From an uncultured Dehalococcoidales bacterium (GTDB taxonomy: Bacteria; Chloroflexota; Dehalococcoidia; UBA1151; UBA1328): a DNA stretch of 23,083 nucleotides. The stretch's first letter is position 1, and each line of letters begins with the position of its first letter. The notes beneath the pieces are model-generated. The model ran no database searches. It was not told the DNA's origin and saw only the letters and a list, made by a program, of their open reading frames with translations. Where the stretch lies: contig CAJQSP010000046.1 in assembly GCA_905614375.1 (NCBI GenBank), positions 1-23,083 on the forward strand, written 5' to 3'. Positions 1 through 10,200 of the stretch are shown piece by piece. The position numbers were made by a program, and so were the translations under genes.

Positions 1-210
1 AAAACTCTAGTTGCTCAAAATGTAACCCTATACGCACACCACAAATTCGGTCGAACGCTGCGATACAACTTAAGAGAATAACTTCAGTTCTGTCGTTATT
101 CATTCCGCAGTACCCCGGGACGGGACTATCATGCACGAGTCATCCACTATCGAGAAAATAACCTGAACGCCTCGTATGCCCTTCCAGCCCACTGATATCG
201 AACTAGCCAG

Positions 211-1539
211 ATGAAATCGTTCAAGCAACCTTTTTACGGGTGGTGGATCGTCGGAGCGGGTGGAATGGTCCAGTGGTACACATCTGCCATCTTCTGGCGC
301 GGATTCCAAGCATTCGTCCCGCCAATATTAGAAACATTCGGTTGGAGCAGGGGTGTAACCGGAGCAGCCATATCTATCCAACGTGGCGAGAGCGGATTGA
401 TATCACCGTTTGTCGGCGTAATTCTCGACAAATATGGTCCACGTAAAGCGATGGCGTTCGGTGTACTTCTCACCGGCGGTGGGTTCGTCTATATGAGCCA
501 AATGCAATCGCTTTGGCAGTTCTACGTAGCCATCGGACTGCTCACACTTGGGATGTCATTCGGGACATTCATCGTATTTGTAGTCACCGTCGCCAATTGG
601 TTTGTACGGAAGCGTGCACGAGCGCTGGCCATATTGATGTCGTTCTCGGCAATTGGCGGAATTACTCTTCCGATCCTCGTCGCATCAATCGATACCTTCG
701 GCTGGCGAGAGGTGATGCTGGCGTGCGGAATCGGATTCTGGTTGATTGGATTCCCAGCAACCCTGGTGATGCGAAAACAACCAGAAGAGTACGGAATGTT
801 TCCAGATGGCGGACCAGATGATGACCACTCGGCCTCTGGTAAAGCAAATCAAGTTGGTGCGATTCGAGAGCAAGCCATTACGATGCGACAAGCCATCAGG
901 CTACGTTTCTTCTGGCAACTCGCAATTGTCACCAGCCTTGGTCAGCTCGTCAGTTCAACCAATCTGTTCCACTTCGCTGCCCTCTTGGACTACGGCATGA
1001 CTGCCGCACTAGCAGCTGCAGCTGCTGGTGCAGTTGCTATTGGCGATCTAAGTGGCCGAGCCGGTATCGCTGTAATTGGCGACCGCTTCGATAAACGCAA
1101 AATGCTCACCATTGCAATGATTATGCAAACCATCGGGGTCGCGGGACTCGCCGGGATCAACGCTGAAGTATTCGGAGTCAACCTCGGACTCTGGCCACTG
1201 CCGCTGTTCGTCGTGTTCTTCGGATTAGGATTCGGATCGTCGATACCGCTTAGACTCTCTATACTTGGAGATTACTTCGGCAGAACAAGCTACGGATCTA
1301 TCGTAGGGCTAACCAGTTCTGTAAACGCTGTGTTTGGTGCAGCGGGGCCAGCTATGGTCGGCTTCATATACGACGGAACCGACAGCTACCGGCTAGGATT
1401 CACGACACTCGCGATCATGCTAGTGATGTCAATTCCGTTGGCACTCGGATTAGAACCAGCAGGGCGTGTGGCAGCAAAAGCTCGACAGCTAACACGACGA
1501 ACATATCGTGAAAGAAATCGTTTCGAATCGTCCAATTAG
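211..1539 (+). CDS. MFS family transporter (monocarboxylate/oxalate-formate antiporter-like)
   Basis: A 442-residue membrane carrier, the usual length for a 12-helix major facilitator. The protein opens with a short basic tail and a YGWWIV segment leading into helix 1. The loop between helices 2 and 3 carries a clear MFS motif A at residues 69-78 (G-x-x-x-D-x-x-G-x-R, with D73 and R78). A hydrophilic loop around residues 190-230 separates the two six-helix halves, and the C-terminus is basic and cytoplasmic. The overall look is that of the monocarboxylate or oxalate/formate antiporter branch, so an organic anion is the likely substrate, but the substrate cannot be read from sequence. The ATG at 211 has no strong ribosome-binding site. 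The 210 bases upstream contain no gene I can support. The gene converges on the DUF5666-like gene with only 51 bases between them and has no functional partner nearby. Confidence 0.88.
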   Translation: MKSFKQPFYGWWIVGAGGMVQWYTSAIFWRGFQAFVPPILETFGWSRGVTGAAISIQRGESGLISPFVGVILDKYGPRKAMAFGVLLTGGGFVYMSQMQSLWQFYVAIGLLTLGMSFGTFIVFVVTVANWFVRKRARALAILMSFSAIGGITLPILVASIDTFGWREVMLACGIGFWLIGFPATLVMRKQPEEYGMFPDGGPDDDHSASGKANQVGAIREQAITMRQAIRLRFFWQLAIVTSLGQLVSSTNLFHFAALLDYGMTAALAAAAAGAVAIGDLSGRAGIAVIGDRFDKRKMLTIAMIMQTIGVAGLAGINAEVFGVNLGLWPLPLFVVFFGLGFGSSIPLRLSILGDYFGRTSYGSIVGLTSSVNAVFGAAGPAMVGFIYDGTDSYRLGFTTLAIMLVMSIPLALGLEPAGRVAAKARQLTRRTYRERNRFESSN

Positions 1540-1562
1540 CAATGCTTAATGCATCTCAATCG

Positions 1563-1578
1563 ATAAACAAGCGTTTAT
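1563..1578. other. Small inverted repeat between convergent genes
   Basis: ATAAAC and GTTTAT form a perfect 6-bp stem around a 4-base loop, in the 51-base gap where the MFS gene and the DUF5666-like gene converge. It could mark transcript 3' ends for both genes, but the stem is short and AT-rich and has no T-tract, so a terminator role is only a guess. Confidence 0.25.
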
Positions 1579-1590
1579 AGGCGACTGGAT

Positions 1591-4452
1591 CTATCGTCCA
1601 GACTTACTAACAGACCGGGCGACGAACGACCCGTCTGCCTTACTGATCAGCATAGCCACTACGACCTCGCCTACTTCGGGTTCTCTTCCACGGAACGTTG
1701 TGGCCTGATTCACGGTAAATACTTGGCCGTTGATTACCCAACTGTTGCCGTCAATCGCCGCTATAACCCCAAAAACACTCAACTCAATAGTGTTCTGCTG
1801 TCCAGAATTGGTGATCGGCGAGTCGCCTTCAGACTTGGTCTGGAATTTGATCGAAATAATCACACCCTGATTCGAATCGATAGAGTCTCTGATAAACAGT
1901 ACTTCAGGCACCAAAGTACTTATGTCGGTACTACGTTCTCGTGCGTCCGCAATCAAATCAATAACTGGCCTGAACGACTGAATCCGTCGACCGTTCAACT
2001 GAACTATAGAGGTTTGACGTCCTATCCAAAGATCGAACTCCCTACCGTCCACCAAGTTCACAACCACATATCGACCGCTGGGTACAATGCTCACCAGAGT
2101 TCCACGGGATTGAATGAAGTTATCCGAAACAACCGAAAGCTTCTGAATAATCCCCGAATCGAGCACGTAGAAAACTATATCGACGCGATCACCCCGCTCG
2201 ATATCCAACAGCGACCTTATTGGCATGCCATCTTTGATCAAATTTTCACCTAGCGGAGATTCAGGCATCTGGAGTTTGATCACCTTCGTATTAGTGGATT
2301 TTCCCGAAATAACGGTCAGCCTGCCTTGATTGAAATTCACGCTGGTGATGATTCCAGATGCCTTGACCACTTTCGGTGATTCAATAGAAATAATCGTTCC
2401 AACGTTGTAGAACATCCCGCCACGACCAGTAACCGAATACACCCCATTGACGATATTCATCCCGGCGGCGACCGAGCTAAATTTCATTCGTCGTTCATCA
2501 ACAATCACCCAGGTATCGTCCGTAACTAAAACGTTAAGCGACTTTCCATTAGCGCCTGTTACCTGAAGTCGATCAGGTTCACGACCGATGCCTGTGACAG
2601 TTCCAGAAAATTTCACGTTCTTACGCGCCACCACAACCAAACTCGTAAGTTCGCTCGATTCGATATCGAGACGAGTGGCATCAACCACCAAATCACCGAT
2701 CTTCACTTCACCGATAACCGCAGCACTACCGTCACGAACAATATGCACATCACCGCCAACGGTTAATCGAATCAGTGGACCGTCAGTCGGCCGAATCGTA
2801 ATTCCAGCACCATAAGCGTCTATCAATTCAACTATTCCGGAAATATGGTCTTCTTCTGAAGGTGCGCTCGAACGTGCGCGAATTGCAAGTGCGCGAAGCG
2901 TGACGTCAGATCCGGTAATGTCTGAAATCGAGTCAGCACTCGAAGATTCGAATTGAATATCGACAGCTTGACCCGCATCCAGAGCTGAAATACCAGATGA
3001 ATGTCCATTGAGAGTTATCTCAGTCTCACCAGTAACCTTCGCAGCGACTTTCACGCCCTGTTTCTCATTCGTGGCAATCACCATGCCAAGTACATCCTCA
3101 AGTGGCACGTCAATTTCCACGAGAGTAATCACACCATTGAATGCTCGAAGTGCCTCATGAGCTATCACGGCCTCTAACTCACTCACCAGTCTCGGCTCAC
3201 GCACCTTGATCGAAACTGCAGTACGCAGATCACCCTCGATCGAATACTTAACTTCGAGCTCACTAGCCGGGTCGATAAATCGTCCGACGCCGGACAAAAT
3301 CTGCGGATTCGATGCAGTGTCGGAAATTTTCTTTAGTAGATCCTTAGGCAGATCAACAATCGTCTCTTCCCGGTCGTAACTGAACTTGACCGAGAACGGA
3401 TTAGCGTCCTGCACCCTGTTCGGAACTATCGTGAACGATGAAAATCCAATGTCATCGACTAAGCCACCCGATATTTTCAGCAGTGGTTGAACTTCGCCGC
3501 GAGTTCGTGCAGCAGTTTTATAGATACGCTGGAGCTCTTCAAAACGCCGTTGAATCTCTTGGTACTGGGCATTTGTCGTATCGAGTACTGCCTGATCCTC
3601 AAGATCTGAATCAAGTACCCGTTTTAACGCTCTCGCTGCATCGTCCAAAGAAGAAAGATGTTGAGTCCTAGCATCGATAGCGATCTGGGCAAGGCGAGCA
3701 GACTCTATATTGTCTGCGGATCTATCCTGAGCATCTTGAATTCGCTCGACAGTCGCGCTTGTTAGCTCGAAGCCAATTGCTGTCAAAATACCGCTAGAAC
3801 TATCTAGACGGGCGACCATGGTTAAACCATCACCGACGGATGGAGCATCGATTCCAGCCGGGATCAGCACATTCACGACGCCACTATTACGAGTCTGAAT
3901 AGAAAGCTCATCAACAGAAGCACTGCTAACCACACCTACAACGTGCTTTGTAGGCGGCTGAGTGTTGGCGACACGTACAAGAGTTCTAAGCGCTACAAGA
4001 TTATCATTGGCATTTCTCGTTGCAGTCGAAACCACTCGGTCGCCTTCTGATATTTCTTCGACCAGAGCCTTGTTTGAACCGATCCGCAATTCAGAGTCAG
4101 CGTCAAAGCTTAGAGTGACAATACCCGAGTTTGAAGCGATCACAATGGCACTTGGCGGACGAACTTCAATGGCCGTACCGAAAACAGCCTCAATATCGGC
4201 CGATGCCACTTCAGCTTTAGCGCTCTGGCTACCAAATGTGAATAAAACGGCAACAACCGCGAGTACAAGCATCATCTGTGGACGAATGGTGCTAACAATA
4301 ATATCTTCAGTCGACATGTGCATTGTTATGAATTGTCGAATAGCTCGTATTGACCTCCAACTAAATAATTCTGAGGTCAATGCAATTACGCTTTTGTTAC
4401 TTCTGAATGCTCTAGAATCCTCTTGGGGCCGACGTTCAGGATGGAAGCTCAT
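1591..4452 (-). CDS. Large exported multi-module DUF5666-like protein with coiled coil
   Basis: A 953-residue protein I cannot name functionally. From the start at 4452 there are about 59 residues before a hydrophobic segment (residues 60-74) ending in an AKA-like signal-peptidase site near residue 80. Internal ATGs at residues 44 and 46 (4323, 4317) would give a normal signal peptide. The start at 4452 is favoured by its ATGA overlap with the upstream gene, so the true start is unsettled. The mature protein is mostly beta-rich modules of about 65-95 residues that look alike: a G-x-(V/I) opening, alternating beta strands, and a G-(D/E)-x-V turn. They lie near residues 87-162, 168-229, 430-526, 536-610, 614-692, 697-775, 781-870 and 890-952. 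They resemble DUF5666 domains, the last one most clearly. Residues 232-320 are highly charged and probably form a coiled coil. It is the last gene of the two-component operon, so an envelope or surface role is inferred. Confidence 0.75.
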   Translation of the reverse strand: MSFHPERRPQEDSRAFRSNKSVIALTSELFSWRSIRAIRQFITMHMSTEDIIVSTIRPQMMLVLAVVAVLFTFGSQSAKAEVASADIEAVFGTAIEVRPPSAIVIASNSGIVTLSFDADSELRIGSNKALVEEISEGDRVVSTATRNANDNLVALRTLVRVANTQPPTKHVVGVVSSASVDELSIQTRNSGVVNVLIPAGIDAPSVGDGLTMVARLDSSSGILTAIGFELTSATVERIQDAQDRSADNIESARLAQIAIDARTQHLSSLDDAARALKRVLDSDLEDQAVLDTTNAQYQEIQRRFEELQRIYKTAARTRGEVQPLLKISGGLVDDIGFSSFTIVPNRVQDANPFSVKFSYDREETIVDLPKDLLKKISDTASNPQILSGVGRFIDPASELEVKYSIEGDLRTAVSIKVREPRLVSELEAVIAHEALRAFNGVITLVEIDVPLEDVLGMVIATNEKQGVKVAAKVTGETEITLNGHSSGISALDAGQAVDIQFESSSADSISDITGSDVTLRALAIRARSSAPSEEDHISGIVELIDAYGAGITIRPTDGPLIRLTVGGDVHIVRDGSAAVIGEVKIGDLVVDATRLDIESSELTSLVVVARKNVKFSGTVTGIGREPDRLQVTGANGKSLNVLVTDDTWVIVDERRMKFSSVAAGMNIVNGVYSVTGRGGMFYNVGTIISIESPKVVKASGIITSVNFNQGRLTVISGKSTNTKVIKLQMPESPLGENLIKDGMPIRSLLDIERGDRVDIVFYVLDSGIIQKLSVVSDNFIQSRGTLVSIVPSGRYVVVNLVDGREFDLWIGRQTSIVQLNGRRIQSFRPVIDLIADARERSTDISTLVPEVLFIRDSIDSNQGVIISIKFQTKSEGDSPITNSGQQNTIELSVFGVIAAIDGNSWVINGQVFTVNQATTFRGREPEVGEVVVAMLISKADGSFVARSVSKSGR

Positions 4453-5099
4453 GGCGCAACCTCCGGCGGAATAGAAATAATCGCCAATGATGAGCTATGG
4501 GAACTGCCGTCCAAATTACTAGCGACAACGTCGACGAAATTGGGACCAGGCGTCAAAACAATTGTTAGTTCGAACGTACCATCAGCTTGAACTTCAACGA
4601 TCAGATCGTTCACACTCACGATCGCATCAGCCGATGTGATTCCGCGCAGCAAAACCGTATCGCCTCGTACGATACTTTCATCTCCGATACCCTCAAAATT
4701 CAAAGAGAGATTAAACGTTCCTGAAGACGCCGTTGGAACTACTGTCGGCAACACTGTCGGCAACACTGTCGGCAACACTGTCGGCAACACTGTCGGCAAC
4801 ACTGTCGGCAACACTGTCGGCAACACTGTCGGCAACACTGCAGGAATGGTTTTGGGTAGAGGCGTTGGAGCCGCTGTAGCTGTCGGAACAATCGTCGGAG
4901 TCGGCGAGGGAATAGGCGTCGAAGGAGGAGTCGGCGAGGGAATAGGCGTCGAAGGAGGAGTCGCAGGTACCGGGGTGTATCGAGCACGGCTCTCCACGCA
5001 ACCGGTAATGGCGAACGAGAGTAAACCAACGAATACAACAGCGAGCTTAGCGACGTGTCCCGACTGTAGCGCTCCGCGTCGTCGCTTAACAAACATCAT
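4449..5099 (-). CDS. Proline/threonine-stalk lipoprotein with Ig-like domain
   Basis: A 216-residue predicted surface lipoprotein. The N-terminus is basic (KRRR), followed by a hydrophobic stretch at residues 18-32 and an I-T-G-C lipobox with Cys34 as the lipidated residue. Residues 42-125 are a Pro/Thr/Ser-rich stalk. It contains two copies of a 10-residue [10 protein letters not shown] unit and then eight VLPT tetrapeptides (residues 88-119), both produced by perfect DNA repeats. Residues 127-211 form a compact beta-rich domain with a V-x-V-N-D then D-G-T-F then G-x-N pattern, typical of bacterial Ig-like or glucodextranase-B-like domains. Such domains often serve as spacers or binding modules on exported proteins. 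The start overlaps the histidine kinase stop by ATGA and the stop overlaps the next start by ATGA, so translation is probably coupled. A second ATG lies one codon downstream of the first. The binding partner is unknown. Confidence 0.78.
   Translation of the reverse strand: MMFVKRRRGALQSGHVAKLAVVFVGLLSFAITGCVESRARYTPVPATPPSTPIPSPTPPSTPIPSPTPTIVPTATAAPTPLPKTIPAVLPTVLPTVLPTVLPTVLPTVLPTVLPTVLPTVVPTASSGTFNLSLNFEGIGDESIVRGDTVLLRGITSADAIVSVNDLIVEVQADGTFELTIVLTPGPNFVDVVASNLDGSSHSSSLAIISIPPEVAP
4741..4836 (-). repeat. Eight perfect tandem copies of a 12-bp unit
   Basis: On the + strand the unit ACTGTCGGCAAC occurs eight times without a mismatch and is followed by a diverged copy starting at 4837. On the coding strand each unit gives one VLPT tetrapeptide of the lipoprotein stalk. 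Because 12 is a multiple of 3, gain or loss of units keeps the frame. The unit has no stop codon in any of the six frames, which explains the long antisense open frames across it. Confidence 0.97.
4901..4960 (-). repeat. Perfect 30-bp tandem duplication in the lipoprotein stalk
   Basis: The 30 bases at 4901-4930 are repeated exactly at 4931-4960. Each copy encodes [10 protein letters not shown] in the lipoprotein. The identity at nucleotide level points to a recent duplication or ongoing slippage or recombination rather than old, selected repetition. Confidence 0.95.
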
Positions 5100-6073
5100 C
5101 GTTCTGCGGGTCGGTTATCGAGAGGTAACGACAGCGTGAATGTAGTCGAATGCCCGTCCGATTCACTAACGTTTGCCACTTCTGATTCAACCACCAACAT
5201 GCCACCACATCGCTCTGTAAGCGAGATGGCAATAAATAATCCCAGACCAGAACTTTGCTTTTCGCTTCGAGCGGAAAGCTCCGGGGTCCAACCACGGTCG
5301 AACACATGGGCGAGATGCGACTCAGCAATTCCTGCACCGTCGTCCCACACCCTCACTAAAAAGTCTGACTCAGTTCGTGTAAGTTGAATTTCAACATGAC
5401 CCTGAGCGAATTTGGCAGCATTGTCGACAAGGTTAGTGATGACGTGATCTAGTGCAGAGCCATCGCCATAGATAAGCCCAAAATCACTCGGATCAGACCA
5501 CCACACAAGTTCAAGGCCACGTTCGCGGGCAATTGGCGTGTACCGATCCGAAACATTTCTAACGATCGCCGCAGCATCTACCGGATCGATCGCAGGGGCA
5601 GCCGTGTCATCTTCGAGATCAACCAAAACCCGAACGTTTTCAATCATCAATCGGAAGTTAGGTGCCTGATTCTCGATCTCATCGAGAAGTTCGGCGACCA
5701 TATGTGGAGTGACTTTGCCGGTTTCATTCAGCACTGCGCGAGCTTCACGCTGTTTTCCGAGAATTCGCCGGAGAGGGCGCCCCATGTCATGAGCAAACGT
5801 ATCGAAATAATCCTGCGTCACCTCACTCCACGTTCGAGTTCTATCGCCTGTAAGGGCTTTCGTCCTTCGAGCAATAACCTGAAAACCGATGAACGCCACT
5901 AATGATCCTAGTACGAACACACTCGAGCCTATATAAGCAACAGGTTCAATCCACCAGAGCGACCCAGGAGTTAATGATTCGCCAATAAAAGGAGAAAGCA
6001 CTATTAGCAAAAGCCCAATTCCGGCAATTGCTAATCCAAATAACTTCAATATTTTCAGCGACTGATTGTTCAA
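5096..6073 (-). CDS. Sensor histidine kinase with minimal extracytoplasmic loop
   Basis: A 325-residue membrane histidine kinase, partner of the adjacent response regulator. Two transmembrane helices (about residues 10-29 and 46-66) flank an extracytoplasmic loop of only about 16 residues, the architecture of intramembrane-sensing kinases. The dimerisation/phospho-acceptor region has H95 in the segment FAHDMGRPL, an H-D-M-G-R-P variant of the usual H-E-x-R-x-P box. The ATPase domain follows: N box near residues 211-222 (N214, N218), G1 box D-D-G-A-G at 244-248, F box with F258 and G2 box G-L-G-L at 276-279. All key ATP-binding residues appear present. The start is a TTG at 6073, with AGGAA about ten bases upstream in the gap after the regulator gene. 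The stop overlaps the lipoprotein start by ATGA. The signal is probably membrane state or a membrane partner such as the co-encoded envelope proteins, which is inference. Confidence 0.9.
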   Translation of the reverse strand: MNNQSLKILKLFGLAIAGIGLLLIVLSPFIGESLTPGSLWWIEPVAYIGSSVFVLGSLVAFIGFQVIARRTKALTGDRTRTWSEVTQDYFDTFAHDMGRPLRRILGKQREARAVLNETGKVTPHMVAELLDEIENQAPNFRLMIENVRVLVDLEDDTAAPAIDPVDAAAIVRNVSDRYTPIARERGLELVWWSDPSDFGLIYGDGSALDHVITNLVDNAAKFAQGHVEIQLTRTESDFLVRVWDDGAGIAESHLAHVFDRGWTPELSARSEKQSSGLGLFIAISLTERCGGMLVVESEVANVSESDGHSTTFTLSLPLDNRPAER

Positions 6074-6111
6074 GCAGCTTGATTCCTAATATTCAACATC
6101 CACAGTTCTCG

Positions 6112-6906
6112 TCAATCCGTTGGGTTTACCAATCGGTACCCACGGTTCCTCACGTTGATTATCAACTCGTTAGCACCGAATTCTCTAGAGACAGCCCTAC
6201 CAAGTGAAACTTTGAGCTCTCTAATGCGAACTCGAAGCGAAGCACGCGAATCCTCACCCTCAGAAAATCGCTCTAGGCGTGAAAACGGAACCAGCTCACC
6301 TTCAGATCGATACATCGCAGCGGCAAGTTCGTTCAAAATCTCAAGTTTCATGCCTTGAATCTCTCGTATCAGATCGTGCCTACCATTTTCGATTACGTAG
6401 ACAGCAGCATTCGCAGCATCAATCTCGAAAAGGGAACCGATCTTGATCGTTTCTGGCGCGCTCCCAATCAAACGTCGCAACCTAAGCACGACCTCTTCAG
6501 GGCTCGCCAGCTTATCGATGAAATCGACCGAAGCACTAACCGTCAGACTCGCGTTTACAGCCGTGTCACGGTACGGACCTTGTGTGTACTGAGTGAACAT
6601 CAATACCGGCATACTGCTATCGCGCTCAACGATTTTTTTGAGAATCGAAAGCCCCTTAAACCGGTCGGAATCGTACTCGCCAAACCTAACATCCAGCAAT
6701 ATTGCTGATGGTCGCTCAGTATCCATCGAAAACAACGCCTGAGTTTCGTAATCGTCGCCCGTCAGATGCGGACCTTCAGGAGCAACGACAATCGGCTTGA
6801 ATCCATCAGTCTCCAAGCGTCGCAAAACTGAACGCATAAGATCCGACATATGCTCGTCGTCAACAACGAGAATTTTCTGGCCGCCGCCAACACTTTTTGA
6901 AGTCAA
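6112..6906 (-). CDS. OmpR/PhoB-type winged-helix response regulator
   Basis: A 264-residue DNA-binding response regulator, first gene of the operon. The receiver domain (about residues 11-150) has the acidic pocket D16-D17-E18, the phospho-acceptor D72 in LLDVRFGE, the switch T105 and the conserved K132. The segment between the first strand and D72 is longer than usual and the D72 loop has an inserted YDSDRFKG stretch, so this is a somewhat divergent receiver. Residues about 160-262 form the output domain, ending in a winged helix (LRVRIRELK then NVRNRGYRLV), the Trans_reg_C type that binds DNA repeats as a dimer. The predicted start is TTG at 6906, because AGAGGA lies five bases upstream and an overlapping ATG there runs straight into a stop. 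The kinase gene follows after 38 bases. The target is probably its own operon, but I could not identify operator repeats. Confidence 0.9.
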   Translation of the reverse strand: MTSKSVGGGQKILVVDDEHMSDLMRSVLRRLETDGFKPIVVAPEGPHLTGDDYETQALFSMDTERPSAILLDVRFGEYDSDRFKGLSILKKIVERDSSMPVLMFTQYTQGPYRDTAVNASLTVSASVDFIDKLASPEEVVLRLRRLIGSAPETIKIGSLFEIDAANAAVYVIENGRHDLIREIQGMKLEILNELAAAMYRSEGELVPFSRLERFSEGEDSRASLRVRIRELKVSLGRAVSREFGANELIINVRNRGYRLVNPTD

Positions 6907-7229
6907 AACATTCCTCTGCGGTTGCTTACCGAAATTCGCATGAACCTACGGATGAAACTGCCACAAAAACCGATGTCAACCGACTCTATCATTCACCCGG
7001 CCCTTACTCCTCTTCATACACGCCGCACGACGCACGATTAGAGCAATACGATCCATTTTCCCTTAGCGACGTTCCAAAATACTTAGGCCGACATCGACAG
7101 CCCGGTTTCCTGTCAAAATGATCTAATCTCTAGCTATAAAACCGTTTACGGGGTCGACTCAAAGTTGAGGGAACGCTATCCTCCCTAGACTGCACTTTTC
7201 CACCCTCCATTCCTGAGAAATATTTGCCT
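6907..7229. other. Divergent intergenic region between the two-component operon and dnaE
   Basis: About 320 bases that must hold the promoters of both the regulator operon (-) and dnaE (+). On the minus strand there are two TTGACA hexamers (within 6972-6980 and near 7095), but neither has a convincing -10 at 16-18 bases. On the plus strand TTGAGG at 7165 is followed after 15 bases by TAGACT, a weak candidate for dnaE. I see no RNA gene. Short open frames across it have no protein-like character. Confidence 0.5.
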
Positions 7230-10200
7230 GTGACCGACCAGTTCGTCCACCTCCACAACCACTCCGAGTTCTCATTACTCGATGGGTTCAGCAGGCTCGA
7301 CGACATGGTTAACAGAGCGGTGGAATTAGATCAGCCCGCAATCGCACTCACCGATCACGGTAACCTGCACGGTGCGATCGATATTTATCAATCGGCAAAA
7401 AAAGCGGGCATCAAGCCAATCATCGGTGTTGAAGGCTACGTAGCCACCGGCGCACGTGACGAGCGTAACCCCCAAAAACGTTCTCCGTTCCATATGACAT
7501 TGCTGGTGCAAAATCGCGTTGGCTACCAAAATCTTCTCAAACTGGTCACAGCATCACATATCGAAGGGTTCTACTATCGACCACGTATGGACCGAGAGAT
7601 TCTTGAAAAATACTCTGAAGGACTAATCGTCCTTTCTGGCTGCCCTTCAGGCGAACTGGCGAGATACATAAAAAACGGCGACATGGATGCGGCTCACGAA
7701 ACTCTCGAGTGGTACGGAAACGTCTTCCAAGATCGCTACTATCTCGAAATGATGATGCACGAGCACGTGCCGGATCAGGCTGAGATCAACGAATCGCTCA
7801 TCCAGCTAAGCAGCAAAACCGGTTTGCCGATGGTTGTTACTAACGACTCCCACTACGTCAGACGCGAAGATTCCGAAGCTCAGGATATCCTCACCTGCAT
7901 CCAAACCAACTCAAATATTAAAGATCCCAAACGTCTGCACATGGAAGACACGACATACTACCTGCGTAGTGCAGCCGAAATGCAGGCGGAGTGGTCGCAT
8001 CTACCCGAGGCTCTTGCGAACACTGTAAAAATCGCCGAATCATGCGAGCTAGAACTCGAGTTTGGGCAAACGTTCGTACCCCGATATTCGACCCCGCAAA
8101 ACAATCCCTCGATGGATTACCTCAAAGAGCTTTGCCACGAGGGTATGAAGAAACGATTCGACAATAACCCGAGCGAAGAAGTTCTTGAACGTCTCGAACA
8201 CGAACTAGGCATAATCGAAGAAACTAAATTCGCAGACTACTTCCTCGTCTGCTGGGACATCTTCAACTTCGTCAACGAAAAGGGAATTCTCTCTGCCGTG
8301 CGTGGTTCGGCCGCGGCAAGCCTAGTTCTCTACTGCCTCGAAGTTACTCAAATTGACCCGGTAGAGGCCGATCTCTTCTTTGAACGATTCCTCAATGTCG
8401 AGCGTCGTGAGATGCCAGATATCGACATGGACTTCGCCGATGATCGTCGGGAAGAAGTTATCAAGTACTGCATCGACCACTACGGCCGCGAGCACGTCGC
8501 CCAGATCATCACTTTCGGCACACTAGGTGCGAAGGCTGCTATTCGTGACACAGCACGAGCCCTTGCTCTCCCGCTTGAACTCAGTGATAAACTCGCCAAG
8601 ATGGTTCCGCTAACTCTCAACATCAAGTTGAAAGACGCAATCGCCGAGTCGGCAGAAATGCGAACAGAAATCAGCCGGAACCGCGACTCCCGTGAACTTA
8701 TTGAAATGGCACAGAGAGTCGAGGGATCTGTTCGCCACGCCAGCACTCACGCCGCAGCCGTTGTTATCTCTGAAAATCCACTAACGGATTACGTTCCCCT
8801 GCAACGCTCGACCAGCAAAAAAGAGGATGCAAGCCCGACAACCCAGTACTCAATGAACCCCGTCGCCGACGTCGGGTTGCTCAAAATGGACTTTCTGGGG
8901 CTAGCAAACCTTTCAATTCTCGATCAGTGCGTGAAGCTAATCGCCGAAACCACCGGCGAACACATGGGCGTATACGACGTCCCAATCAACGATGCCAATG
9001 CATTCCGAGTACTTGGCGAAGGCGACACATTTGGCGTATTCCAACTCGAATCCGAGGGAATGCGCAAAAACGTCAAGCAACTAAAACCAACAACGATCAA
9101 CGATCTTGCCGCCATGATCGCGTTGTACCGCCCGGGTCCAATGGAACACATCGGAACCTTTATCGAGGCAAAGCACGGCCGAGCTGAAATTTCATACCCG
9201 CACGAAGACCTTAGAGAACTTCTCGAACCGACTTACGGCGTCCTCGTTTATCAGGACCAGGTAATGCTGATCGCTCAGGCGTTCGGCGGATATACGCTCG
9301 GCGAAGCCGACATTCTCCGCAAGGCAATGGGTAAGAAAAACGTCGCGGTGATGAAGGCCGAGCACGAAAAATTCTCCAAAGGTGCGCTCGAAAAAGGCTA
9401 TACGCAGGATCAGGCAGACACCGTATTCAAGCTAATGGAGCCGTTCGCTGGATACGGGTTCAACAAAGCCCACGCAGTCTCCTACGCTTACATCGCCTAC
9501 TGGACCGCTTACTTCAAAGCGAACTACTCGACCGAATACATCGCAGCAGTTCTCGACTCAGCGTCTGGCAATCCTGAAAAGGTTGGTATGGCTATACGAG
9601 AGGCGAGCCGACTCAACATCCCCGTAAAGCCACCAAACATTAACTACTCACGGTCTGGATTTACGATCGAGCGGGACGCCGATGGCAACGACGCTATTCG
9701 ATTCGGAATGGGCGCCGTTAAAAACGTTGGATCCGCAGCAATCGACTTCATAGTAGAAGTACGAGAAGCAGGGGGTACATTCAATGACATTGAAGACATT
9801 TGCCGCAGAATCGACTCCAAGTCTCTGAACCGTCGAACTCTAGAAAGCTTGATAAGAGTCGGAGCATTCGACGAATTTGGTGGGCGAGGAAATCTCCTCG
9901 AATCGGTCGACCGGATAATCGCAGCGATACAGCGCCAAACAAAACTACGTGAGTCTGGTCAAACATCCATGTTCGACATGCTTGGCGAATCGGTACCGGC
10001 GCCGATGGTCGAAATCGAAATATCAGGATCGGATGACACAACAGATCAAGAACGTGTGATCTGGGAGCGTGACCTACTAGGTGTCGAACTGACTCAAAGC
10101 CCGTTCACTAGAGAAATGCGGCAACAGCCAGAGAATATCGTCGTGTTCGCAGCCGATATATCAGCTGATTTATCCGGACAAAAACGTGCCGCTCTCGGGC

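Noticed and set aside
1723..2253. 176-residue frame on the plus strand
   Set aside because: It lies fully opposite the DUF5666-like gene, which has coherent repeated domains; this frame has no domain character.
4741..4836. Possible CRISPR-like array
   Set aside because: The repeats are contiguous 12-bp units without spacers, within a coding frame.
4636..5139. Long antisense open frame with GNTVGNTVG repeats opposite the lipoprotein gene
   Set aside because: It exists because the 12-bp unit has no stop in any frame; the other strand has a signal peptide, lipobox, Ig-like domain and coupled start and stop.
6972..7100. TTGACA hexamers upstream of the response regulator on the minus strand
   Set aside because: Neither has a recognisable -10 hexamer at 16-18 bases, so no promoter is called.
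6897..7121. 74-residue frame in the divergent intergenic region
   Set aside because: No ribosome-binding site, low-complexity polar composition, and it overlaps the start region of the response regulator gene.
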